A stretch of 64,000 nucleotides of DNA from Nitrospira sp. (GTDB lineage: Bacteria > Nitrospirota > Nitrospiria > Nitrospirales > Nitrospiraceae), in the NCBI GenBank assembly GCA_030123565.1, contig CP126122.1, positions 1,437,001 to 1,501,000 of the forward strand, read 5' to 3'. This document shows positions 46,488 through 54,335 of the stretch, one piece after another (the first letter of the stretch is position 1; every line of letters starts with the position of its first letter). A program made the translations under genes and the position numbers. A model generated the notes under the pieces. The model had not been told where the DNA came from, did no database searches, and saw only the letters and a list, made by a program, of their open reading frames with translations.

Positions 46488-49010
46488 ATGAGTAAACACC
46501 CCTCAGTGATGCTCCGCGCGCTTCCTGATGAGTTGGAACCCCTCGCGGAACTGGCGCTCGATGTCCGATGGACGTGGGACCATACTAGCGACAAGTTGTG
46601 GACCATGCTTGATCCCGATATCTGGGGCCAGACGCGCAATCCTCGGTCGGTGCTCCAGTATGTGTCGCACGAGCGGTTGGATGAGGCGGCGCGCGATCCG
46701 GTGTTCCGCGAGGAACTGCAACAGGTTGTCGCGGCGAGGCGCAACTATCTGGCCAAGCGCGGGTGGGGTCGCGAGTGTCATCCTCCGGAGGCTCTCAAGA
46801 CGATCGCCTATTTCAGCATGGAGTTCGGCTTGGGCGAGGCGCTGCCGCTGTATGCGGGCGGCCTGGGAATCTTGGCGGGTGACGTGCTCAAGACTGCCAG
46901 CGATCTCGACATGCCGATGGTCGGTATCGGCTTGCTTTATCAAGAAGGCTACTTCCGCCAAATTCTGGATGCGAGCGGCTGGCAAATCGAGGCCTTTCCA
47001 TACAACGATCCCCTCAGTCTTCCGGTGCAGCCGGTCCTGCTGCCAACGGGCGAATGGCTTCGCGTTCCGTTGGAACTGCCGGGGCGTACCCTATTTCTTC
47101 GTGTCTGGTTCGTGCAGATCGGGCGGGTGAAGCTGTATTTGCTGGACAGCAACGATCCGCTCAACAGCGCCGCTGATCGGGGAATCACCAGTAAGCTCTA
47201 CGATGCTCGGCCGGAACTCCGTCTGGTTCAGGAGATGGTGTTGGGGATCGGCGGGTGGCGTGCGCTGCTCGCGCTGGGGATTGAGGCGGAAATCTGTCAT
47301 CTCAATGAAGGGCACGCGGCTTTTGCCGTGTTGGAACGGGCCCGCACTGTCAGGGAGAAAACAGGACGGTCCTTCGCCGAAGCCTTGTGCGCCACTCGGG
47401 CCGGCAATGTCTTCACCACGCATACCCCGGTGGCCGCCGGCTTCGACGCTTTCTGGCCGGACTTGGTGCAGCGCTATTTTCGCGAGTACGTTGTCCAATT
47501 GGGAATGACGATGGAAGAATTCCTTGGGCTGGGCCGGACGCATCCGCAGAATGCGGCAGAACCCTTCACGATGGCGGCGCTGGCCATGCGGGGAAGTCTC
47601 GTTGTGAACGGGGTGAGCCAACTGCACGGTGCGGTCAGCCGCCGGCTGTTTCAGCCATTCTATCCACGATGGCCGGAGCCTGAAGTGCCGGTCACGTCCG
47701 TGACCAACGGGATTCATGTGCCGTCGTGGGATTCGGAGTGGGCGGATAGGCTCTGGACAGAAGCCTGCGGCAAAGAGCGGTGGCAAGGGCCCTTGGGGGC
47801 ACTCCCCAAGGCAATCCGTGAGTTGTCGGACGAAGAGCTCTGGGGGTTCCGCGCGCAAGGCAGGCAAGCGCTCGTGAATTATGCACGCCGGCGTCTGGTG
47901 CATCAATATCAGTTGCTCGGCGCGGATCCCGAAGCGGTCTCGGCGATCCGGCAGGCCCTCGACCCGCAAGCCTTGACACTCGGACTCGCCCGCCGGTTCA
48001 CCGCCTACAAGCGTCCCACGTTGCTGCTTCATGATCCCGACCGGTTGACCCGCCTCTTGAACCATCATGATCGACCGGTCCAGCTTGTGGTGGCGGGAAA
48101 GGCTCATCCGCAGGATGAAGAGGGCAAGCGGCTCGTTCAACAGTTCAAAAGTTTCGCGATGTGGCCGGTGGTTCGCCAGCAGGTCATTTTTCTTGATGAT
48201 TACGACATGATCTTGGCGAAGCATCTGGTCCAAGGCGTCGACGTGTGGGTCAACACGCCGAGGCGTCCCTGGGAAGCGTGCGGAACGAGCGGGATGAAGG
48301 TGCTGGTCAACGGGGGGCTCAACCTCTCCGAGCTTGACGGCTGGTGGGCCGAGGCCCATTCACCGGAAGTGGGCTGGGCGCTTGGCGACGGCCAGGAGCA
48401 CCACGATCCCGAGTGGGATGCCGTGGAGGCGGGGCAGCTCTACGATCTGCTGGAACGACAGATCGTTCCGCAGTTCTATGCTCGGGATGCGCGGGGCATC
48501 CCCGGCGCTTGGGTCGCCCGGATCAGAGAGAGCATGGCCCGGCTGACCACCGCCTTCAGCAGCAACCGCATGCTGCACGAATATGTAGAGACCCTCTACC
48601 TCCCGGCGACCCGGAACTATCGGAAGCGGATCGCGGATGGCGGAAGCCTTGTGAAGCATCTTCTCGCCTGGCACGCTGCGCTGGAACAGCATTGGCCGAG
48701 CATCCGTTTCGGAGAAGTGCGAATCACGCGGAACGGAGGGTTGTGGCGCTTTTTTGTACCGATTCATTTAGGAGAGCTGGACCCTGCCGCGGTCCGAGTC
48801 GAACTCTATGCCGATCCGGAAGGAGGACAAGATCGCGTGTGCCGGCTGCTGGTCAGAGAGGACACAGCATCGACTGCGCAGGGGTGGCATTTGTACCAGG
48901 GAAGCGTCCAATCAGAGCGACCGGCGGACCACTTTACTCCTCGTGTCGTGCCGGCCCACCCTGAGGCGGCGGTCCCGCTCGAAGCTCACCACATCGTGTG
49001 GGCCCGGTAA
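46488..49010 (+). CDS. glgP: alpha-glucan (glycogen) phosphorylase
   Basis: 840 residues, of the GT35 branch with an N-terminal DUF3417-type domain (LAELALDVRWTWDHTSDKLW). It releases glucose-1-P from glycogen with phosphate. Core motifs: YFSMEFGLGEALPLYAGGLGILAGD, CHLNEGHAAFAVLER, TTHTPVAAGFDAF, VTNGIHVPSW, RRFTAYKRPTLLL, and the PLP-lysine block PWEACGTSGMKVLVNGGLN. C-terminal beta-rich extension ends EAHHIVWAR. A remnant of a second protein of this kind ends at 63944. Phosphoglucomutase, needed to reach glucose-6-P, is not in the window. Confidence 0.96.
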   Translation: MSKHPSVMLRALPDELEPLAELALDVRWTWDHTSDKLWTMLDPDIWGQTRNPRSVLQYVSHERLDEAARDPVFREELQQVVAARRNYLAKRGWGRECHPPEALKTIAYFSMEFGLGEALPLYAGGLGILAGDVLKTASDLDMPMVGIGLLYQEGYFRQILDASGWQIEAFPYNDPLSLPVQPVLLPTGEWLRVPLELPGRTLFLRVWFVQIGRVKLYLLDSNDPLNSAADRGITSKLYDARPELRLVQEMVLGIGGWRALLALGIEAEICHLNEGHAAFAVLERARTVREKTGRSFAEALCATRAGNVFTTHTPVAAGFDAFWPDLVQRYFREYVVQLGMTMEEFLGLGRTHPQNAAEPFTMAALAMRGSLVVNGVSQLHGAVSRRLFQPFYPRWPEPEVPVTSVTNGIHVPSWDSEWADRLWTEACGKERWQGPLGALPKAIRELSDEELWGFRAQGRQALVNYARRRLVHQYQLLGADPEAVSAIRQALDPQALTLGLARRFTAYKRPTLLLHDPDRLTRLLNHHDRPVQLVVAGKAHPQDEEGKRLVQQFKSFAMWPVVRQQVIFLDDYDMILAKHLVQGVDVWVNTPRRPWEACGTSGMKVLVNGGLNLSELDGWWAEAHSPEVGWALGDGQEHHDPEWDAVEAGQLYDLLERQIVPQFYARDARGIPGAWVARIRESMARLTTAFSSNRMLHEYVETLYLPATRNYRKRIADGGSLVKHLLAWHAALEQHWPSIRFGEVRITRNGGLWRFFVPIHLGELDPAAVRVELYADPEGGQDRVCRLLVREDTASTAQGWHLYQGSVQSERPADHFTPRVVPAHPEAAVPLEAHHIVWAR

Positions 49011-49093
49011 GGAGACCATCGTTGCGGCCGCCGCTCTTCGGCGTGTAGCGGCCCGCCTAGCTCGGGCGCAATCCCGAAAGCACGCCGGCCAGG

Positions 49094-49717
49094 TTACACA
49101 ACCAGTTTGTGTTCGAGCGCGTAACGGGTGAGTTCCATGTTGTTTCTCAGATGGAGTTTCTCGAGAATGCGCGCCCGATAGGTAGTGATGGTCGTCGCGC
49201 TCAGAGACAGGTCGGCGGCGATCTCCGTGCACGTCTTGCCCGAGGCGATCAGACACAAGACCTCCAGCTCGCGATTGCTGAGTTGGTCGCGATGCACGCC
49301 GGGGACTCCGTAGGCGACGGCCAGTTGCTCGGCAATCCGCAGGGTGACGTAGTTGCCGCCGCCGAGCACTTTCTTGACAGCTTGCACCAATTCGGTCGGG
49401 ATGGCCGTTTTCGTCAGATATCCATTGGCGCCGGCTTTGAACATCCGCAACGCATACTGTTCCTCCGGATACATGCTCAACACAAGAATCGGAAGCCTGG
49501 GATGGTCGCGTTTAACTTCCCGAAGCGCATCGACGGAGCTACCTCCCGGCATATTGACATCCAGGATGAGGACATCCCAAGGTTGAGTCCGGGTGAGCCG
49601 AAGCATTTCCTGGATATCGGCGGCTTCACCAATTGTGATAGGCATAACTTTGCTCAAGACCTCTTTGACGCCTTCTCGGAGGACAGGGAAATCATCGGCG
49701 ATCAGAATCTTAAACAT
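49094..49717 (-). CDS. NarL/LuxR-type response regulator
   Basis: 207 residues. Receiver domain 1-120 with the acidic pair ADD, phospho-acceptor Asp in LILDVNMPGG and the conserved Lys in GYLTKTA; LuxR-type HTH in residues 140-205 (LSNRELEVLCLIASGKTCTEIAADLSLS). It should pair with the histidine kinase 87 bases upstream on the same strand. The targets are unknown; glgP and the nitrate reductase operon are the obvious candidates by neighbourhood, with no direct evidence. Confidence 0.93.
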   Translation of the reverse strand: MFKILIADDFPVLREGVKEVLSKVMPITIGEAADIQEMLRLTRTQPWDVLILDVNMPGGSSVDALREVKRDHPRLPILVLSMYPEEQYALRMFKAGANGYLTKTAIPTELVQAVKKVLGGGNYVTLRIAEQLAVAYGVPGVHRDQLSNRELEVLCLIASGKTCTEIAADLSLSATTITTYRARILEKLHLRNNMELTRYALEHKLVV

Positions 49718-49804
49718 GAGTCCACCGTCGGTTTTGTGACGCGAATGGCCGAGAGACAGTCGGTTCGAAGAGCCTGCCGAATCAGCGGCCTAGATAATTT
49801 GACA

Positions 49805-51985
49805 TCACACAGCTCGTTGCGCATGAGCGGTCGGCATCCGCACCGTAATGATCGTCCCGTTGCCCGGTCTCCCTGTAATATGGACTTCTCCTTCAAGGAG
49901 TTCCGCCCGCTCGCGCATGCCGATCAGTCCGATCGACATCGGGTCAGTGAGTTTCTCGGTCGGAATGCCCTCACCGTCGTCCTCTATTTCGAGCAGGACT
50001 TGACTAAGGGTCTCGCTGAATCGAACCGTAACATGAGTCGCGCGAGCGTGCCGAGCGACATTCGTGAGCGCTTCTTGACAAATCCGAAACAATGCCGTGG
50101 CCCGTTCGGGATCGATCTGCGGATCATCCGTTTCGATGATCACGTCACAGCGAATTCCGGTTCGCGACCTGAACGTGTTGGCCTGCCACTCGATCGCCGC
50201 GACAAGACCAAGATCGTCCAGCACACTGGGGCGAAGATCAGCGGCGATGCGTTGCACCACGGTGATGGTCTGATCCAGCGTTTCATCCATCGAGGCGATC
50301 TTCCTCTGCAATGAAGCAGCTGCCGTTCGCAAATCAGCCTCGCCGAGCAAACCCCTCATCTGTGCGAGGTCCAGTTTCAGACTGGTCATCAGGACCCCCA
50401 TTTCATCATGGATCTCTCGCGCAAGCCTGGTCTGTTCTTCTTCCTTCACCACCTCGATGTGGCGGGAGAGCATACGCAATTGTTTGAGCGATTGCTGCAG
50501 TTGATCGTGCGCCTCTCTCCGTTCGGTAATGTCCTGCCAGGTCCCAAGGATCACGGGCGCCGGACCGTTGGCGTGAGGCTGAAGCACCGCCTGGTCGAGA
50601 AACCACCGATACGTGCCGTCGGCGCATTGCCATCGATACTCACAACCGAGGCTCCCTCGGTCGACAAGCGCGGCAAAGGTGTCGAAGACTCGATCGCGAT
50701 CGTCAGGATGCAGTCGGGACGCCCAATACTTGGAATCTTCGGTAAACCGTCCGGGAGGAAAACCGGAGAGCGACTCGATGTTGTCGCTGACCCAAACCCT
50801 TCCGAAGGGTTCTACGCCTTCTGCCTCATAGAGCGCGACGCGCACACTGCGAAAGATCTGCGCGAGGCGGCTGTCTCGACGTCTTAACGCCTCTTCCGTC
50901 TGTTTGTGATCCGTAATATCCAGCATGCAATTCACGGCGCCGCTCACTTTTCCCGCCTTACTCCTGAGCGGGACAGGATTGACCAGGACCATGCGGCGGG
51001 ACCCGTCCGGACGCTCAAGGATCACCTGTCGGTTTCCCTGAGACAGGCCGGTGCGCAACACCTCGGCGATCGGGGCCTGTTCGTGAGGGAGGGAGGTCCC
51101 ATCGGGAAGATAGAGTCTGGGCGCCCCGCAGAAACGTTCGCCCGGGTCTCCACACCGAGGCTCGCGCCCCCACAACTGAGCCGCGTATCGGTTGTAGTGA
51201 AGAATGACTCCGCGCACATCACAGACATAGACGGCGACGGAGAGCGTATCGATCAACTCACGGAAACCGAGTGTATCTTCCCTGAGTGTCGGATTGGTCC
51301 TGGAGCGGTCTGTCCTCTCCGCCTCCAGTTGCGCGCACCGGTCATGCGATCGGCGGACGAGTCCGTCGCGTCGACGGACTGAGCTGAGCTCATGTTCAAT
51401 CATGGAAGCGAGTTGAGCGACGCTCGTCAGACGTTCCGCTGTCACATTCTCCCTCGCAGTGCAGACATCGATCGCCGCGATCACGGCTCCGTTCACGTCA
51501 TGGACGGGCGCGGCGGTGCAGGTGGAGTCATGAAAGTGTCGGATGAAATGTTCAGACATGATGACCGTAATGGGTTGGCCCGTCACCAATGCCGTCCCGG
51601 CACCATTCGTGCCCATGGTGTGTTCCGACCAATCATAGCCCGGCAGCAACCCAAGCTCCTGCATGGAAGCCGGATCGTTCCCCTGAACGCACAGAACAAT
51701 GCCTTCTGCATCGACCAGATACACCACATGTGCGAGCGGTTCCAGAAAAGAAGAGATTAAACGAAAATGCCGCTGCGTGATCTCAACCAATTCGTGGTTT
51801 GTTTCCAGCCGTTGCCTCAGATCGTCTTCCCCGACTCGCCGAAGCATGACATGCGTAGGTTCTGCAGTTATTCCGACCTGGAGACAGCGGGTCCATGAAT
51901 CCAAGATCACTGGGCGCACAGCGCCCTCGATCGGCAAACCATGAGTAAACCGTTTCCACTCAGCCAACACCTGAGATTCTTGCAT
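49805..51985 (-). CDS. GAF-PAS-PAS sensor histidine kinase (NarX/HisKA_3 class)
   Basis: 726 residues from the ATG at 51985; a GTG nine codons upstream is possible. No membrane segments, so a cytoplasmic sensor. Residues 50-200 are a GAF-like domain of the type heading AcoR-class activators (HTMGTNGAGTALVTGQPITV). PAS 1 (about 235-355) and PAS 2 (about 365-490) follow, the second ending in GTWQDITER. The HisKA_3 box holds the phospho-histidine in REIHDEMGVLM, and the HATPase domain shows FRICQEALTNVARHA and DDGEGIP...GLIGMRERAELL. Unlike NarX it has no periplasmic nitrate sensor. Signal unknown. Confidence 0.92.
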   Translation of the reverse strand: MQESQVLAEWKRFTHGLPIEGAVRPVILDSWTRCLQVGITAEPTHVMLRRVGEDDLRQRLETNHELVEITQRHFRLISSFLEPLAHVVYLVDAEGIVLCVQGNDPASMQELGLLPGYDWSEHTMGTNGAGTALVTGQPITVIMSEHFIRHFHDSTCTAAPVHDVNGAVIAAIDVCTARENVTAERLTSVAQLASMIEHELSSVRRRDGLVRRSHDRCAQLEAERTDRSRTNPTLREDTLGFRELIDTLSVAVYVCDVRGVILHYNRYAAQLWGREPRCGDPGERFCGAPRLYLPDGTSLPHEQAPIAEVLRTGLSQGNRQVILERPDGSRRMVLVNPVPLRSKAGKVSGAVNCMLDITDHKQTEEALRRRDSRLAQIFRSVRVALYEAEGVEPFGRVWVSDNIESLSGFPPGRFTEDSKYWASRLHPDDRDRVFDTFAALVDRGSLGCEYRWQCADGTYRWFLDQAVLQPHANGPAPVILGTWQDITERREAHDQLQQSLKQLRMLSRHIEVVKEEEQTRLAREIHDEMGVLMTSLKLDLAQMRGLLGEADLRTAAASLQRKIASMDETLDQTITVVQRIAADLRPSVLDDLGLVAAIEWQANTFRSRTGIRCDVIIETDDPQIDPERATALFRICQEALTNVARHARATHVTVRFSETLSQVLLEIEDDGEGIPTEKLTDPMSIGLIGMRERAELLEGEVHITGRPGNGTIITVRMPTAHAQRAV

Positions 51986-52015
51986 GGTGTCCCATCCTTC
52001 CCTTCTTGTCACACC

Positions 52016-52564
52016 TCAATTGATGACCTCCAGACGGTGTCCCGGCGTTGACCAGATGACGTTGCCCGTCGCGTCGCTAAGTTGAAAATAGGGCTCTCCA
52101 TCATACGTCACCACTAGCTTGACACGATCCTTCCCGGTTTTGTCGCGAACACTCATGGTAGGTTGGCCTTCCAAGAGACTGATGTCGACACGGATGGTTT
52201 CGCGCTCATCGAAGAGCCTCAGTCCGGGAGCTCCGTTCGGCAGCAGACTCAATTCAGCGCGCCGTACGCCTTCCTGGTCGAAGAGCCAGAGGGTCGGCGA
52301 ACGGTCTCGGCCTGTGCTGAACTCGCCGCGAAGCCTGCCTTCTCCATCTCGAAGGATCAACTGCTCGGTTTCCACCACCTTCGAAACTTGATTGGACTCT
52401 CCTTGGGCCGCCAGAAACATCATCACTCCGACGACGAGAATCGTGCACCAGGCCAACGTCCATCGACCGGCGCGCCATTCGTGACGTGCTAATTGTTCCG
52501 ATAGCCGTTGGAGCGTCAGCTTGTGAGAGTCGATGACGGGAATGTCGTGGTTGGAAGTAGCCAT
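52016..52564 (-). CDS. membrane-anchored protein with beta-strand repeats
   Basis: 182 residues. One membrane helix near residues 35-55 (WCTILVVGVMMFLAA) after a short helical N-terminus. The rest consists of about five short repeats of the form L.L.D..G..R....L...G.P.L.L.D, suggesting a beta-solenoid or sandwich outside the membrane. Family not recognised. It lies directly upstream of the kinase on the same strand (31 bases), so the three minus-strand genes probably form one operon, and it could be a signal-input partner. Confidence 0.8.
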   Translation of the reverse strand: MATSNHDIPVIDSHKLTLQRLSEQLARHEWRAGRWTLAWCTILVVGVMMFLAAQGESNQVSKVVETEQLILRDGEGRLRGEFSTGRDRSPTLWLFDQEGVRRAELSLLPNGAPGLRLFDERETIRVDISLLEGQPTMSVRDKTGKDRVKLVVTYDGEPYFQLSDATGNVIWSTPGHRLEVIN

Positions 52565-53200
52565 AGTGCCCCTACGGGGAGAGATGATGGGTCGATGGTA
52601 AACAACCCCCTAGATCAGCGTCAGTGAGGTTCTACCCAATGGGACGACGGAGCCGCGCGACAGATCCTGAAGCCGTCCAGGATCGACAATGAAGTTGCCC
52701 CTTGATGGCTAGCCTCAGTCACTTCTCAACTCGTCCAGATCTCGTTGCCCTTTACGTACGAGGAGTGACCGATTTATTCCGGATGCAATCCCGTAGGAAA
52801 CCTAGGCGGAAGCTTTCACTCTCTGGGACCGTAACGCAAGAGCAATGCCAGGTGCGAAGATATTCTAATCCAGCGGGAATTCTCCGTCTGGGAAGACGAG
52901 GGTGAGAGCAAGGTCCTGCGAAGCAGGACGAGCCCCGCTCGCAATCCATAGATTCCCCCGTCTGTACAGATGGGGGAATCTATGGAATTGAACAACATCC
53001 TCCACGTTTGCGATTTTATGAGTTCGTGAGCGTTCTTGCACTATGTGCACAGTGCAATTCAACACGCCAACGCCTACTCCTCCGAGGATGTCGAGCCGAA
53101 AGACGCATCCCGAGAGGACTCGTGGCGATACTCAGGAAAACATCCGAAGCTCTGCGGATGTCCGACCTCATCGTCTGTCATTGGCAGAGACGATGAACTA
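52565..53200. other. intergenic region rich in hairpins, left of the IS element
   Basis: 636 bases with no convincing gene. It holds a hairpin GTCCTGC-GAA-GCAGGAC (52913-52929), the 40-base palindrome at 52946-52985 and another hairpin ACATCCG...CGGATGT (53140-53161). The density of hairpins suggests a structured RNA or remnants of another element. Confidence 0.5.
52946..52985. repeat. 40-bp nearly perfect palindrome
   Basis: CCATAGATTCCCCCGTCTGT is followed at once by its inverted copy, with one mismatch and no spacer. It could be a protein-binding operator or a hairpin when transcribed. It is not part of the IS ends at 53201. Confidence 0.9.
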
Positions 53201-54015
53201 GGGCCTGTTCACACTAACGCAAGCCATCGACGATCAACGCGAAATTGATGAACGCGACGAACATGACATCGAGCTTTTCAACCCGCGAGAAGATGCGCCG
53301 AAATCCCGTGAGCCGGCGGAACAGCCGTTCGATCTCATTGCGTCGCTTATACAGGACTCGATCGTACTCCCATGGCGTGAGTCGATTGTGCTTGGGCGGC
53401 ACCACAGGAACAAACCCTAAATCTAAGGCCAGTTGCCGCGTCTCATCGCCTTCATACGCACGATCCATCAACAGGTGGATTGGGCGCGACATTCTCCCTA
53501 AGCGTTGCAGCAGCTTTCGCCCCTCGGGCGCATCGTGGGCCTGGCCCGGGGACAGGGCAAACGCTATGGCCGTTCGAGCATCCGCGGCAACCAGATGAAT
53601 CTTGGTCGTCCATCCGCCGCGGGACTGGCCAATGGCTTGCGGGCCGTTTTTTTTAACGCCCCCGTGCCATCCGGATGAACCTTGACGATGGTACTGTCCA
53701 AGGCCATGGCTTCGATTTTTACGCGGATGATCTGAGTGTGTTGCAGCTGTGCAAATACGCGATCCAGCACCCCGCTCTTCGACCAACGATTCATACGAGT
53801 ATAGATGGTGTGCCAGTTGCCGAACCGCTTGGGCAGACCGCGCCATTTGCAACCCTGCTCGGCGACGTACAAGATGGCGTTCAGCACGTGCAGATTATCG
53901 AGCGTCACGTTGCCGCGTTGCGTCGGCAAACACGGCTCGATGTGGCGATACTGTGCGTCGGTGATTTCCATGTACGCAGTATCTCATGAAAATGGCCGTT
54001 AGTGTTAGCACGCCC
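53201..54015 (-). mobile_element. IS5-family insertion sequence, complete
   Basis: 815 bp. Terminal inverted repeats GGGCCTGTTCACACTAACG (left) and GGGCGTGCTAACACTAACG (right end, read inward) differ at three positions. The dinucleotide TA flanks both ends, consistent with the short target duplications of the IS427 type. The single transposase gene reads leftwards with a frameshift. Ends, duplication and catalytic residues are intact, so it is probably recent and active. It landed right behind the stop codon of the small gene at 54015. Confidence 0.92.
53214..53971 (-). CDS. IS5-family transposase, two frames joined by -1 frameshift
   Basis: Frame A (53971-53564) supplies the N-terminal domain and the first catalytic Asp (MALDSTIVK). 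Frame B (ending 53214) supplies the second Asp (LLMDRAYEGDE) and the Glu (RRNEIERLFRRLTGFRRI), completing the DDE triad. They meet at a run of eight A on the coding strand (T8 at 53647-53654), inside which the heptamer A-AAA-AAA permits a -1 slip. The joined protein would read ...TGALKKNGPQAIGQ... and be about 250 residues, the family size. Programmed frameshifting is known in this group of elements. Confidence 0.9.
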
Positions 54016-54281
54016 TAGCTCAATCGATCCCTCAGGCGATCATGCTCGTCGGAGCCTCGTAGACGAGCCACAAGAATATCCGATTCATTCCACAAGAACT
54101 TCCCGGAGATCGCCGTGATTCTCCGACCTGTCGGACCTGTCATGAAAATAACGACAGGGTCGCGCTGAGAAAGAGGGACAGCTGAACCGACGATCACGAG
54201 ACTGGCGTTGAGAACGCTGATCGTGTCTACTGTCAGACGTAGATCAAAGGAGCGGGTGTTGATGTCGGGGTAGATCCACAT
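54015..54281 (-). CDS. hypothetical protein
   Basis: 88 codons, MWIYPDINTRSFDLRLTVDT ..., with strand-rich, non-repetitive composition and no competing frame. No family recognised. It diverges from glgX (54-base gap). The IS element lies exactly at its stop codon; without the IS the TAG would still be formed, so the gene is not truncated by it. Confidence 0.4.
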   Translation of the reverse strand: MWIYPDINTRSFDLRLTVDTISVLNASLVIVGSAVPLSQRDPVVIFMTGPTGRRITAISGKFLWNESDILVARLRGSDEHDRLRDRLS

Positions 54282-54335
54282 CCGGAATGGAATGAATCCT
54301 AGTCGATCGATCAGATCCGGCAGTCCGGTTAAGGA

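Noticed and set aside
47091-48359. 422-codon minus-strand open frame inside glgP
   Set aside because: Antisense shadow of the catalytic part of the phosphorylase.
54015-54281. Gene truncated by the IS element
   Set aside because: Removing the IS and one TA copy restores the same TAG stop, so the insertion did not shorten the frame.
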